From assembly GCA_001915545.1 (NCBI GenBank), contig MNQS01000178.1, positions 1-51,996 on the forward strand: DNA of 51,996 nt, in the 5' to 3' direction. The notes under the pieces are model-generated. The model had not been told where the DNA came from. It ran no database searches and saw nothing but the letters and a program-made list of their open reading frames with translations. The DNA is from Bacteroides sp. 43_108 (GTDB lineage: Bacteria; Bacteroidota; Bacteroidia; Bacteroidales; Bacteroidaceae). Position numbers and translations under genes: made by a program. Positions 31,966 through 41,973 of this stretch are shown here, in pieces (position 1 is the first letter of the stretch; every line of letters starts with the position of its first letter).

Positions 31966-32898
31966 ATGACTGACAATAACAGATGGGGCGTGATTTATAG
32001 CCCAAGGGCCGGCGCCAGACAGGGACACAAGAGATGGGACATGGTGCGCTCATACATGGAATCGAAGAATATTGCTTTCGACTATGTGCAGTCGGAAGGG
32101 TTCGGTTCGGTGGAGAGGCTTGCCGGCATGTTGTGTGCAAATGGCTACAGGACTATAGTTGTTGTCGGCGGCGACGGAACTCTGAATGATGCTGTAAACG
32201 GTATAATGCATGCAGAGAAGAAAGCTGATGATCTGGCGCTTGGATTGATTCCAAACGGCATAGGCAATGATTTTGCACGATTCTGGGGGCGAGGTGTCGA
32301 AGATTTCCGTAAGGCGGTCGATGATGTTGAGTCGAGGCGTGTCAGGAAAATCGATGTGGGCTTCTGCGATTTCAAGGAGGAAGACAAGGATGTGAGACGC
32401 TATTTCGTGAATTGTGTAAATATTGGACTTGGAGCGCGTCTGGTGAATACGTTGGATGAGATGAAGCGTATTGTAGGTCCTGTGAAGAATCCTCATATAC
32501 ATCTCGGTCTGGCGCAGATATTTGAACGAACAGCCTTCAAGATGGATATAAAGGCTGACATGCATAATATTTCAGGTGATGTGATGTCGGTGTGTATAGG
32601 CAATAGTCTCGGATATGGGCAGACACCGGCCGCCGTACCGTACAACGGAATGCTGGATATGTCGGTTGTGACACGTCCGAGATGGTGGCAGTATCTGGAA
32701 GGTTTCTGGCTTTTGGGTAAGGGACATTTCCTGAATTACAAGAATGTCAAACCTTACAGAATAAGCCATATACGAGTGATTGATGCCGGTGGTGCGAGCA
32801 TCAGCATTGACGGTAAGATTATTAAAAATAAAGATATTCTGCCGATGAATATCGGTATTGATAAGGAGTGTCTTAACTATATAATTCCTTCGTTTTGA
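31966..32898 (+). CDS. Diacylglycerol kinase-family lipid kinase (DgkB/YegS-like)
   Basis: 310 residues. An N-terminal YSPRAGARQG, the nucleotide-binding VVGGDGTLNDAVNGIM (about residue 60) and GLIPNGIGNDFARFWG are diagnostic for the DAGK catalytic domain. The C-terminal beta-sandwich ends in SIDGKIIKNKDILPMNIG. These enzymes phosphorylate diacylglycerol or related lipids for phospholipid recycling; the exact lipid is not predictable here. It lies between miaA and a convergent Crp-type regulator. Confidence 0.85.
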   Translation: MTDNNRWGVIYSPRAGARQGHKRWDMVRSYMESKNIAFDYVQSEGFGSVERLAGMLCANGYRTIVVVGGDGTLNDAVNGIMHAEKKADDLALGLIPNGIGNDFARFWGRGVEDFRKAVDDVESRRVRKIDVGFCDFKEEDKDVRRYFVNCVNIGLGARLVNTLDEMKRIVGPVKNPHIHLGLAQIFERTAFKMDIKADMHNISGDVMSVCIGNSLGYGQTPAAVPYNGMLDMSVVTRPRWWQYLEGFWLLGKGHFLNYKNVKPYRISHIRVIDAGGASISIDGKIIKNKDILPMNIGIDKECLNYIIPSF

Positions 32899-32934
32899 AG
32901 TTTTTGTCTTGTGCTGTAGTTCTTATTAGTGTTT

Positions 32935-33639
32935 TTATCCGATTCGGCTGATCTTGCGCAACCTTTCTTCGTCGATAACTTTTATTTTGCGTCCGTCTAT
33001 TGCGATGAGCTTTTCTGATGCGAATGTAGACAGGGTTCGGATGGCGTTGGATGTTGTCATGTTTGACAAGTTGGCCAAATCTTCTCTCGACAGATAGATG
33101 GATAGCGTTGCACCATCTTCTTCGAGTCCGTAGCTGTCTTTAAGGAAAAGCAACGCCTCGGCCAGTCGGCCGCGTATGTGCTTCTGTGTCAGGTTTACAG
33201 TACGCTGATCGGATATGCCAAGGTCGATGGCCAGAAGCTTTATGAAAAACATTGCCAACTTGTTGTTGGTGGACATCCATTGATATATAAGTTCAATCGG
33301 TATCTTACATATAACAGATGACTCAAACGCGGCTGCGGCGGTAACGAAGTTCTGGTTTGCAAAGTATGCTCTGTAGCCGAAATATTCTACAGGTTTGATC
33401 ACCCTGATGATCTGTGTCCTTCCGCTTATGCCATCTTTGAAAATCTTCACCTTTCCGCTTATGAGGCAAAGCATGTGTGTTGGAACATCACCCTCTGAAT
33501 AGATTACTTCGTTTTTCTTGTAATGCTGAATAAAAAGATTCTTGCGAAGTACATTTTTTTCTTCTTCTGATAAAATGCAGACGATGTCACTTAGGCGATT
33601 CAATATTTCATCTTCTCCTAAACTTCCTTTTTTTACCAT
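32935..33639 (-). CDS. Crp/Fnr family transcription regulator
   Basis: 234 residues. The N-terminal cyclic-nucleotide-binding-type barrel is VIYSEGDVPTHMLCLISGKVKIFKDGISGRTQIIRVIKPVEYFG. The C-terminal winged helix with recognition region LSREDLANLSNMTTSNAIRTLSTFASEKLI begins near residue 170. No Fnr-type cysteine cluster is present, so the ligand is unknown. It is transcribed divergently from the glycogen operon, about 330 bp away. A minus-strand TAAATTTG (33686-33679) is its likely -7 box. Confidence 0.88.
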   Translation of the reverse strand: MVKKGSLGEDEILNRLSDIVCILSEEEKNVLRKNLFIQHYKKNEVIYSEGDVPTHMLCLISGKVKIFKDGISGRTQIIRVIKPVEYFGYRAYFANQNFVTAAAAFESSVICKIPIELIYQWMSTNNKLAMFFIKLLAIDLGISDQRTVNLTQKHIRGRLAEALLFLKDSYGLEEDGATLSIYLSREDLANLSNMTTSNAIRTLSTFASEKLIAIDGRKIKVIDEERLRKISRIG

Positions 33640-33904
33640 GTGAATTTAAAAATATGATGTGTTAGATGGAAAGTGTTGCAAATTTACCGCTATATACCTG
33701 ATTATGCAAATGTTGCAAATGCAAATGTGTCAATTTAACACTATTTTGCAGAGTGTAATTGTGATTTGTTACGTAAACACTGTCTAAAAGTTTTATATGC
33801 GCCTTTAGATGTTATTAAACATATTTGCTTGACATTTTGAGAAAAAAATCAGCCTCAGCTGAAAAAAACATACTTATAAATGTCTCTTTGAAATTAAAAA
33901 TTCT

Positions 33905-33912
33905 TATATTTG
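33905..33912 (+). promoter_or_regulatory. -7 box of the glycogen operon promoter
   Basis: TATATTTG lies 61 bp upstream of the debranching enzyme start, with a TTTG at 33887-33890 at shorter than usual spacing. Confidence 0.5.
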
Positions 33913-33972
33913 AAGTATACAAAACTACTTGAATTAATGAATGATTAAAGAACAATTACCTTAAATATATCT

Positions 33973-35916
33973 ATGAGCTATTTACATTTTGATAAGACAC
34001 TGATGACGAATCTCGAAGATTCGCTGCCTAAGGAGGTTATCCGGACGAACCGTTCTGGGGCATATTCATGTTCTTCGGTTCTTGGATGCAACACCAGCAA
34101 GTATCACGGCCTGTTGGTAACCCCGGTAAAGGAAATTGATGACGACAACCATGTACTGCTTTCGTCGCTCGACGAGACTGTCATACAGCATGGTGCTGAG
34201 TTCAACCTTGCCATACATAAATATCTCGGAGGTACTTTCAGTCCTAACGGACACAAGTATATCAGAGAGTTTGATTGGGACAAGGTTCCAACAACAATCT
34301 ACAGAGTCGGGGGAGTAGAGCTGAAAAAAGAAACTGTATTCCAGCATGGTGAAAACCGTATTCTTATCCGTTATACCTTGCTTCAGGCACATTCTGTGAC
34401 GACGCTTCGTCTGAGTCCTTTCCTGGCATTCAGAAGCGTGCGCCAGTATACACATGAAAATTCAGTTGCAAGCCGTGCCTATCAGGAGGTAGACAACGGA
34501 ATTAAGACCCGCATGTATGAAAATTATCCGGAATTGTACATGCAGACGAGCAAACCATGTGAGTTTTGCTTCCGTCCAGACTGGTACCGCGGACTGGAAT
34601 ATCCGAAGGATCAGGCTGCAGGTTATGACTATTCGGAGGATCTGTATGTTCCCGGATATTTCGAGTTCGAAATCAAGAAGAACGAAAGTGTGATTTTTTC
34701 TGCAGGTGTGAATGAATTGCCTTCGCATACGATGCATGAACTGTTCGACCACGAGGTTGATGTGCATGCTTCGCGCGATTCTTTTTATCATTGTCTGGTT
34801 GCCGCAGCGCACCAATTCCACAATCTTAAGGGTGAAGAAAACTATATAATTGCCGGTTATCCATGGTTTAAATGTCGTGCTAGAGACACGTTCGTTTCAT
34901 TACCAGGATTGACTCTGGCTGTAGATGAGGTCGATACGTTTGAAGTAATCATGCGTACGGCCTTGAAAGCAGTGGATGATTTCATTGAAGGAAAACCTTT
35001 GTCGGTGGCTGTGACGGAAATTGAGCATCCGGATGTCCTCTTGTGGGCAATATGGTGCATTCAGCAGTATGGAAAATTCGTCTCGCGTAAGGATGCGCGC
35101 GACAAATATGGATATATGGTTGAGCGCATCATCAATTTCATATTGAGCGGAAAGTATCCAAACCTGTATCTGCACGACAATGGTCTGTTGTATACAAACG
35201 GACGAGATAAGGCTGTTACATGGATGAACTCTACATTGAACGGCCGTCCTGTTGTTCCACGTTCCGGATATATCGTAGAAATCAATGGTCTGTGGTATAA
35301 TGCACTCATGTATTATTCAGACATGTGCATGGAAAGCGGCAATCAGGAAAAGGCGTTCGAGATGCAGAAGATGGCGGAGAATACCGGTGCTTCGTTCAAG
35401 AAGACATTCCTAAACGAATACGGATATCTGCTTGACTATGTTGATGGCTCTTTTATTTCTTGGGATGTCAGACCGAATATGGTTATCGCCGCATCAATGG
35501 AATACACACCGCTGACACTTCAGGAGCGCAAGAGAATTTTGGACATCTGCACGTGTGAGCTTCTTACTGTTAAGGGACTTCGCTCTCTTACTCCTAAGAG
35601 CGGTGCATACAACCCGATATACGAGGGCGGACAGGCGCAGCGTGATGCAACCTACCACCAGGGTACAGTTTGGCCATGGCTTACAGGATTCTATCTTGAG
35701 ACATATATGAAGATCTACAAGCGCAGCAATCTGTCGTTTGTTGAAAGACAGCTGGTAGGTCTTGAAGATGAAATGTTCTATCATTGTCTGGGAACACTTC
35801 CTGAATTGTTTGATGGAAATCCGCCTTTCCACGGTAGAGGCGCAATGGCTTACGCAATGAATGTAGCGGAGACTCTGAGAACAATGAAGCTGTTAAGCAA
35901 ATTCTATAATTACTAA
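33973..35916 (+). CDS. Glycogen debranching enzyme (amylo-alpha-1,6-glucosidase, GH133-type)
   Basis: 647 residues. The N-terminal bacterial/archaeal GDE domain contains NRSGAYSCSSVLGCNTSKYHGLLVTP. The C-terminal alpha/alpha-barrel glucosidase has YPWFKCRARDTFVSLPGLTL, WMNSTLNGRPVVPRSGYIVEINGLWYNALMYYSDM, and YHQGTVWPWLTGFY near the end. It hydrolyses alpha-1,6 branch points of glycogen. It is the first gene of a three-gene operon with a glycosyltransferase (12 bp gap) and a GH57 enzyme, an arrangement conserved in Bacteroides and Prevotella. Confidence 0.92.
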   Translation: MSYLHFDKTLMTNLEDSLPKEVIRTNRSGAYSCSSVLGCNTSKYHGLLVTPVKEIDDDNHVLLSSLDETVIQHGAEFNLAIHKYLGGTFSPNGHKYIREFDWDKVPTTIYRVGGVELKKETVFQHGENRILIRYTLLQAHSVTTLRLSPFLAFRSVRQYTHENSVASRAYQEVDNGIKTRMYENYPELYMQTSKPCEFCFRPDWYRGLEYPKDQAAGYDYSEDLYVPGYFEFEIKKNESVIFSAGVNELPSHTMHELFDHEVDVHASRDSFYHCLVAAAHQFHNLKGEENYIIAGYPWFKCRARDTFVSLPGLTLAVDEVDTFEVIMRTALKAVDDFIEGKPLSVAVTEIEHPDVLLWAIWCIQQYGKFVSRKDARDKYGYMVERIINFILSGKYPNLYLHDNGLLYTNGRDKAVTWMNSTLNGRPVVPRSGYIVEINGLWYNALMYYSDMCMESGNQEKAFEMQKMAENTGASFKKTFLNEYGYLLDYVDGSFISWDVRPNMVIAASMEYTPLTLQERKRILDICTCELLTVKGLRSLTPKSGAYNPIYEGGQAQRDATYHQGTVWPWLTGFYLETYMKIYKRSNLSFVERQLVGLEDEMFYHCLGTLPELFDGNPPFHGRGAMAYAMNVAETLRTMKLLSKFYNY

Positions 35917-35928
35917 TTAGGAACACAC

Positions 35929-37206
35929 ATGAAAGTATTAATGTTCGGATGGGAATTCCCACCTCATATTCTCGGCGGACTTGGAACTGCAAGCTACGGT
36001 CTTACCAAAGGGTTGAGTCTGCAGAATGATGTGGATATTACATTCTGCCTGCCAAAACCTTGGGGAGATGAAGATTTGAGTTTCATGAAGATTGTAGGAA
36101 TGAACAATGTTCCTATAGTATGGAGAGATGTTGATTATGATTACGTGAAATCTCGCCTGCCTAATTATATGTCGCCCGAAGATTATTATTCTTTGAGAGA
36201 TCATATATACAGCGATTTCAGGTATATGAATACAAATGATATCGGATGCATAGAGTTCTCCGGACGCTATCCTGATAATCTGCATGAGGAAATAAACAAT
36301 TATTCCATCGTTGCAGGTGTTGTTGCAAGACAGCAGCAGTTCGATATCATACATGCGCATGACTGGCTCACTTATCCTGCCGGTATACATGCGAAGTTGG
36401 TTTCCGGTAAACCATTGTGCATACATGTTCATGCTACAGATTTCGACAGAAGCCGCGGACATGTCAATCCTACAGTTTATTCAATAGAGAAGAACGGTAT
36501 GGATTATGCCGACTGCATAATGTGCGTGAGCGAACTGACGAGGCGTACGGTCATCAATGAATATCATCAGGATCCTGCCAAAGTGTTTACTATGCATAAT
36601 GCGGTATATCCGCTTAAGGAAGAGTATGAGCGCATACCGCGTCCTGATCATTCTCACAGCGACAAGATTGTCACTTTCCTTGGACGTATAACAATGCAGA
36701 AAGGACCGGAATATTTTGTTGAAGCTGCATCGCTGGTTCTCAGCAGAACACGCAATATACGTTTTTGTATGGCAGGAAGCGGTGATATGATGGATGCCAT
36801 GATTTATATGGCTGCAGAGAAAGGTATTGCCGACCGTTTCCACTTCCCAAGATTCATGAGGGGAGCGCAGGTATATGAATGTCTTAAGAACAGTGATGTC
36901 TACATCATGCCGTCTGTTTCTGAACCGTTCGGTATATCGCCTCTGGAGGCTATGCAGTGCGGTACGCCGTCAATCATATCGAAACAGTCTGGATGCGCGG
37001 AAATTCTGACTAAGTGTATCAAGACGGATTATTGGGATATTCATGCTATGGCTGATGCTATATATTCAATCTGCACTTATCCTTCGTTGTTCAAGCATCT
37101 GCAGGAAGAAGGTAAGCGTGAAGTTGACGGCATCACATGGGAAAAGGTCGGACAGAGAATCAGACGGTTGTATGATATGACGTTGGCCAAGTGTGCCGGC
37201 AGATAA
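35929..37206 (+). CDS. Glycosyltransferase, probable glycogen synthase (GT4/GT5-like)
   Basis: 425 residues of GT-B fold. N-terminal MFGWEFPPHILGGLGTASYGLTKGLSL is the glycogen-synthase-like sugar-nucleotide binding region. HAHDWLTYPAGIHAK and the C-terminal SVSEPFGISPLEAMQCGTPSIISKQSGCAEIL carry the nucleotide-binding Glu. It follows the debranching enzyme by 12 bp and is followed by GH57, so it probably elongates glycogen from a nucleotide-glucose. Annotation pipelines variously call it GT4 or glycogen synthase. Confidence 0.88.
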   Translation: MKVLMFGWEFPPHILGGLGTASYGLTKGLSLQNDVDITFCLPKPWGDEDLSFMKIVGMNNVPIVWRDVDYDYVKSRLPNYMSPEDYYSLRDHIYSDFRYMNTNDIGCIEFSGRYPDNLHEEINNYSIVAGVVARQQQFDIIHAHDWLTYPAGIHAKLVSGKPLCIHVHATDFDRSRGHVNPTVYSIEKNGMDYADCIMCVSELTRRTVINEYHQDPAKVFTMHNAVYPLKEEYERIPRPDHSHSDKIVTFLGRITMQKGPEYFVEAASLVLSRTRNIRFCMAGSGDMMDAMIYMAAEKGIADRFHFPRFMRGAQVYECLKNSDVYIMPSVSEPFGISPLEAMQCGTPSIISKQSGCAEILTKCIKTDYWDIHAMADAIYSICTYPSLFKHLQEEGKREVDGITWEKVGQRIRRLYDMTLAKCAGR

Positions 37207-37260
37207 ATGGCATTGCAGTGAAAACATATACCTTAAATATTCAAGTAGATTTAAAAGATT

Positions 37261-38628
37261 ATGAAAACAATATGTTTATATTTTGAGATACATCAGATTA
37301 TTCATCTCAAGAGATACCGTTTCTTTGATATAGGACGCGATCATTATTACTATGATGATTTTGAGAATGCGCGAAGTATAACTGATATAGCTGAGCGTTC
37401 TTATGTCCCTGCATTGAATACGCTCATAGAAATGGCCAAGGAAAATCCTGGTTACTTCAAGGTGGCATTGTCATTGTCAGGAGTAGGATTGGAACAGCTC
37501 GAGATTCATGCACCTCATGTCATCGATCTGCTTCACGAACTCAACGCAACAGGTGCTGTCGAATTCCTTTGCGAACCTTATTCTCATGGTCTTGCATCGT
37601 TGGTAAACGAGGAAAGCTTCAGAGAAGAGAGCTTGCGCATGAAGAGCAAGATCGAAGAACTGTTCGGCCAGACACCTAAGGTGTTCCGAAATTCTTCCCT
37701 GATTTATTCGGACGAGATTGGTGCTACTGTTGCTTCAATGGGATTCAGCGGAATGCTCACTGAAGGAGCTAAGCATATATTGGGATGGAAGAGTCCTCAT
37801 TTCCTTTACAGTTGTGCTCTTGATCCTAATCTTAAACTTCTTTTGCGCGATTATAAGCTTTCTGATGATATCAGTCTGCGTTTCAATAATTCAGATTGGA
37901 ACGAGTTCCCGCTTTTTGCTGACACTTATACAGATTGGATTGCTTCATTGCCAGAAGATGAGCAGATTGTGAATATATTTATGGAGCTTTGTGCTCTTGG
38001 AATATATCAGCCTCTGAGCTCGAATATCCTTGATTTCCTCAAAGCAATACCGCAGTGTGCACGTCAGAGAGGCATAACATTCTCTACACCTTCAGAGATT
38101 TGTACAAAGGGCAAATCTGTAGGGACCATAGCTGTTCCGTATAATATTTCATGGGTAGACGAGGAAAGAGATACAAGCTGCTGGTTGGGAAACATTATGC
38201 AGCGTGAGGCTTTCAACAAGCTTTACAGTGTTGCTGATCGTATACGTATCTGTACAGATAAACGCATCAAGCAGGATTGGGATTATCTGCAGGCAAGTAA
38301 TAATTTCCGTTTCATGACAACAAAAGCAGGAAGCGAAAATATCAACCGCGGTATATATGACGGTCCTTATGATGCATTTACCAATTACATGAATATTCTT
38401 GGTGATTTCATCAGCCGTGTTAATTCTTTGTATCCTGTAGATATGGACAACGAGGAGCTCAACTCATTGTTGACAACAATAAAGAATCAAGGTGAGGAAC
38501 TCGAGGCTAAGGACAAGGAAATAATCAAGCTTCAGGAAAAACTTGAGAAATATAATCCTACTGAAGGCGAAGCTGCTCCTGCGCCTGCCAAGAAACCAGG
38601 AAGACCGCGTAAAAACGCAGCAAAATAA
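37261..38628 (+). CDS. Glycoside hydrolase family 57 (alpha-amylase or branching type)
   Basis: 455 residues. ICLYFEIHQIIHLKRYRFF at the N-terminus is the GH57 first motif. Conserved region 3, with the nucleophile Glu, is probably near FCEPYSHGLASL. FRNSSLIYSDEIGATVASMGFSGML is the region before the acid/base Asp. The C-terminus has a coiled coil (EELEAKDKEIIKLQEKLEKY) and a basic AT-hook-like tail KKPGRPRKNAAK, which is unusual for a polysaccharide enzyme. It belongs to the glycogen operon. GH57 enzymes act as alpha-amylases, 4-alpha-glucanotransferases or branching enzymes; which one cannot be told here. No signal peptide is visible, so it is cytoplasmic. Confidence 0.88.
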   Translation: MKTICLYFEIHQIIHLKRYRFFDIGRDHYYYDDFENARSITDIAERSYVPALNTLIEMAKENPGYFKVALSLSGVGLEQLEIHAPHVIDLLHELNATGAVEFLCEPYSHGLASLVNEESFREESLRMKSKIEELFGQTPKVFRNSSLIYSDEIGATVASMGFSGMLTEGAKHILGWKSPHFLYSCALDPNLKLLLRDYKLSDDISLRFNNSDWNEFPLFADTYTDWIASLPEDEQIVNIFMELCALGIYQPLSSNILDFLKAIPQCARQRGITFSTPSEICTKGKSVGTIAVPYNISWVDEERDTSCWLGNIMQREAFNKLYSVADRIRICTDKRIKQDWDYLQASNNFRFMTTKAGSENINRGIYDGPYDAFTNYMNILGDFISRVNSLYPVDMDNEELNSLLTTIKNQGEELEAKDKEIIKLQEKLEKYNPTEGEAAPAPAKKPGRPRKNAAK

Positions 38629-38776
38629 TTAGAAATAAATCTGAAATGGCAAGATGTTGCAGTTATAGGCGTATTGCTTAATTATGATATCATCTGCCGA
38701 AATTCATAAAAAGAGATGACTTTTTGCTTGTAAATGAATTTCTGATATGGGTAATTGTTATCTCCTGTAATAATAA

Positions 38777-38826
38777 AAAGAACCGCATCATAACTTTGAG
38801 TATCGAAGTTGAAGCGGTTCTTTTAT
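38777..38826. terminator. Bidirectional terminator after the glycogen operon
   Basis: AAAAAGAACCGC pairs with GCGGTTCTTTT across about 27 nt, giving T-runs on both strands. Confidence 0.75.
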
Positions 38827-38869
38827 GTTTGTTGCAATCTGGAGCTTTACAGCCTTAGTTGCAAATCTG

Positions 38870-39043
38870 TTATCCTGCAATTTTGATTTCGGCGCGTTTT
38901 AAAGGAAGTTTTATATTTGAATCGCTTACTTGTTCATTGAGTTGTGAAACCAGCCTGTAACGCACCTAGTAGTCCTTATTATTGCTTGTGTTAAGCTTAT
39001 ATTGATTCCTGTCTGTAAGATCTGTGTTCCGTGAGCTATAATT
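38870..39043 (-). pseudogene. Possible remnant of a protein C-terminus
   Basis: Minus-strand translation reads NYSSRNTDLTDRNQYKLNTS, then NNKDY, an in-frame TAG, VRYRLVSQLNEQVSDSNIKL and PLKRAEIKIAG, then TAA. It looks coding (beta-sandwich-like end) but has no start and one internal stop, directly after the nhaC stop codon. It may be leftover from a gene of the uronate locus. I do not recognise the family. Confidence 0.25.
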
Positions 39044-40348
39044 TTAGGAATACTTCTTAGGTAATCTGAAAAGTATTGCAACAATAACTGTTAGTCCCAT
39101 TGCTAAAGGATAATACAGATAAGGCATGATGCTGACAGGCGATATTCCTGCAAGTCCGGCTGCAATCAGCATTTGTGCACCATATGGCAATATGCCTTGT
39201 GTGAAGCATGATGCAGTGTCCAATATGCTGGCACTTTTCCTTTTGTCGACGCCGTATTTTTCTGCAATATCTCTTGCAATTGGTCCCGTTGTGATTATTG
39301 CCACAGTGTTGTTTGCAGTGCATATATTTACGAGGCAGACAAGCAGGGCAATGCTGAATTCTGCACTTCTCTTGTCAGCAATGTTTCTGGTGAGCTTGGA
39401 TATCAGATAATTTATACCGCCATTGAACTTTATCATTGCCAGCATTCCAGCAGCAAGCAACGTCATTATAATGAGTTCGCTCATGCCTTGCATACCGTCA
39501 GACATGGCACTGAACCATCCATATATATCGTATTGTCCGTAAAACATTCCGATGCAACCTGTAAGCAGCAATCCTGCCGCCAATACTACCATCACGTTTG
39601 CACCAAGTATTGCCGATACAAGCACCATTATGTATGGAATTACTTTTACGAATTCTATTTCAGGCAGATTGTCTGGTATTTCCACACCCTTTCCCATTAG
39701 GAAATATGCAATCATCACAATTATAGCTCCCGGTATTACCAATCTGGAGTTTACCTTGAACTTGTCGCTCATTTTGCATCCCTGAGTCTGTGTTGCAATT
39801 ATAGTTGTATCGCTGATGAATGATAGATTGTCTCCGAAATATGATCCTCCAACGACTATTGCCGCCATGAACGGCAAATCGACACCAGCTTCGGCAGATA
39901 TGCCGGCTGCAACAGGTGTCAGTGCAGCTATTGTTCCAACAGACGTTCCTATTGCCAGCGAAATGAAGCACGATGCCAGAAATATCCCAGGCAGCAACAG
40001 CTCGTCAGGCAAAATGTGGAGTGTCAGATTTACTGTTGCATCGACAGCACCCATGCTTTTTGCGGACGAGGCAAATGCTCCTGCAAGAAGAAATATCCAC
40101 ATCATAAGCATCATGTTGCTGTTTCCTGCCCCTCTGGAGAACGTTTCTACTCTCTTGTTCAGGGTGCCTTTGGTTGTTGCAACTGCATAAATCGCCGATA
40201 TAAGGAATGCTACTGTTACTGGAACTTTATAGAAATCCTGTGCAATTATGCTGGTCACCAGATACAGCACGATGAATACGAGTAGGGGAGACAGCGACAT
40301 AAGTCCTTGCCTGGAATGTATCTTGTTGTCTGTAGCTTCTTGTTTCAT
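39044..40348 (-). CDS. NhaC-family Na+/H+ antiporter-like transporter
   Basis: 434 residues with about ten to twelve hydrophobic helices. Family motifs are GTSVGTIAALTPVAAGIS, IVVGGSYFGDNLSFISDTTIIATQTQGC and the C-terminal ANNTVAIITTGPIA. NhaC-type proteins exchange sodium for protons or carboxylates across the inner membrane. In a hexuronate locus directly after uxaA (65 bp), an acid-substrate symport or antiport role is conceivable, for example organic anion with sodium. It is the last gene of the glycosidase-uxaA-transporter operon. Confidence 0.85.
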   Translation of the reverse strand: MKQEATDNKIHSRQGLMSLSPLLVFIVLYLVTSIIAQDFYKVPVTVAFLISAIYAVATTKGTLNKRVETFSRGAGNSNMMLMMWIFLLAGAFASSAKSMGAVDATVNLTLHILPDELLLPGIFLASCFISLAIGTSVGTIAALTPVAAGISAEAGVDLPFMAAIVVGGSYFGDNLSFISDTTIIATQTQGCKMSDKFKVNSRLVIPGAIIVMIAYFLMGKGVEIPDNLPEIEFVKVIPYIMVLVSAILGANVMVVLAAGLLLTGCIGMFYGQYDIYGWFSAMSDGMQGMSELIIMTLLAAGMLAMIKFNGGINYLISKLTRNIADKRSAEFSIALLVCLVNICTANNTVAIITTGPIARDIAEKYGVDKRKSASILDTASCFTQGILPYGAQMLIAAGLAGISPVSIMPYLYYPLAMGLTVIVAILFRLPKKYS

Positions 40349-40413
40349 TTTGTATGTTTATTGTTTAACGTCGTATTTCAGTCACTTTATGAGTGTCGAA
40401 CAAATGTTCCCGA

Positions 40414-41928
40414 TTAGAGTGTCACACCGCTTTTGAATATTGCAATTTCCTGGTAATCGTTTTTCTCATTCCAGGTTTTCTGTCCATTTGCAATACTTAT
40501 AACAGCGTTGATGAATTCTTCGGACGCTTCGTCCCAAGATTTTCCTTCAACAAGAGTTCCTGCATTGAAGTCAATCCATTTAGGCTTATTGTTGAACAGA
40601 TGACTGTTTGTCGATATTTTCATTGTCGGTACGAATGTTCCGAATGGAGTACCGCGTCCTGTTGTGAACAGTACGATATGGCATCCGCAAGAAGCCAGTG
40701 CTGTTGATGCCACCAGGTCGTTTCCTGGAGCCTCCAGCAGATTCAGCCCTTTTTCCTTCAATCTCTCACCATAGGTCAAAACTCCTCTGACAGCGCTTTT
40801 TCCGCATTTCTGTGTGCATCCAAGCGCTTTTTCTTCAAGAGTAGATATTCCGCCTTCCTTGTTTCCCGGTGATGGGTTTTCTCCTACAGGTTCACCGTGT
40901 GAAAGAAAATAATTTTTGAAGTCGTTTATCATTTTCACAGTCTTGTCAAACAGTGTTCTGTCTGCACATCGGTTCATGAGTATTGTTTCTGCTCCAAACA
41001 TTTCCGGAACCTCTGTCAGCACAGTCGTTCCGCCTTGTGCAACGATGAAGTCCGAAAAACGTCCGAGCAACGGATTTGCAGTTATGCCCGAAAGGCCGTC
41101 CGAGCCACCGCACTTCAAGCCTACTTTAAGTTCGGCGAGAGGTATGTCGGTACGCTTGTCGCTTGATGCCTGAGCATATAGTTCACGCAGTATTTTCATG
41201 CCTTCTTCAATTTCGTCACCTTCAACTTTCTGGCATACCATAAACTTTATTCTGCTCTTGTCGTAGCATCCAAGCAGTTCTTCAAATTTGTCCGGCTGAT
41301 TGTTTTCGCATCCAAGTCCTACAACGAGAACACCACCTGCATTCGGATGCAGCACTATATCTTTCAATATATTCCTTGTATTCTCGTGGTCACCGCTCAA
41401 CTGAGAACATCCGTAGTTGTGTGTGAAAGCCGTGATTCTGTCAACGTTGTCTTTTCCTTCGTTTCTGTTTCCGGTTTCCTCTTTAAGTTTCTTGGCCAGT
41501 TTTTCAGCGACGCCGTTTACACAACCTACGGTAGGTACAATCCATATTTCATTTCTTATACCTACATCACCGTTTTTGCGTCTGTACCCTTTGAATGTCA
41601 TGCCCCTGTTTTCAATGTCGAGTGTTGTATCAACCGGGCTGTATTCATATTCAAGAGTTCCTTTAAGATTGGTCCTTATGCACGTGTGGTCAACTTTCTC
41701 TCCTTTCTTCTTATCTTCCGTAAGCTGTCCAATCGGATATCCGTATTTTATCAGATTTTCGTTTTTACGGCAGTCTTCCAACAATATTTTATGTCCTGCC
41801 GGTACATCTTCTAAAATTTCAATCGTTTCTGCACCAACCTTAACTTTTTCGCCCTTTTTCAGGTCTGTTATGGCAACAGCAACATTGTCTTCGCTGTTTA
41901 TCTTTATTGTTTTTATCGTTTCAACCAT
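40414..41928 (-). CDS. uxaA: Altronate dehydratase UxaA
   Basis: 504 residues. The N-terminal SAF-like domain (residues about 1-95: VAVAITDLKKGEKVKV, PAGHKILLED) is followed by the UxaA core: GYRRKNGDVGIRNEIWIVPTVGCVNGVA, THNYGCSQLSGDHENT, LKCGGSDGLSGITANPLLGRFSDFI and GRGTPFGTFVPTMKISTN. It dehydrates D-altronate to 2-keto-3-deoxy-D-gluconate in galacturonate breakdown. Its product is the substrate of KdgK, encoded 3.3 kb away on the other strand. UxaB and UxaC are not in the window. It lies 45 bp after the glycosidase gene. Confidence 0.92.
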   Translation of the reverse strand: MVETIKTIKINSEDNVAVAITDLKKGEKVKVGAETIEILEDVPAGHKILLEDCRKNENLIKYGYPIGQLTEDKKKGEKVDHTCIRTNLKGTLEYEYSPVDTTLDIENRGMTFKGYRRKNGDVGIRNEIWIVPTVGCVNGVAEKLAKKLKEETGNRNEGKDNVDRITAFTHNYGCSQLSGDHENTRNILKDIVLHPNAGGVLVVGLGCENNQPDKFEELLGCYDKSRIKFMVCQKVEGDEIEEGMKILRELYAQASSDKRTDIPLAELKVGLKCGGSDGLSGITANPLLGRFSDFIVAQGGTTVLTEVPEMFGAETILMNRCADRTLFDKTVKMINDFKNYFLSHGEPVGENPSPGNKEGGISTLEEKALGCTQKCGKSAVRGVLTYGERLKEKGLNLLEAPGNDLVASTALASCGCHIVLFTTGRGTPFGTFVPTMKISTNSHLFNNKPKWIDFNAGTLVEGKSWDEASEEFINAVISIANGQKTWNEKNDYQEIAIFKSGVTL

Positions 41929-41973
41929 TTTTGTGGAATTTTTTATGTTATAGATGTTGTTCTTTTCTCTTGT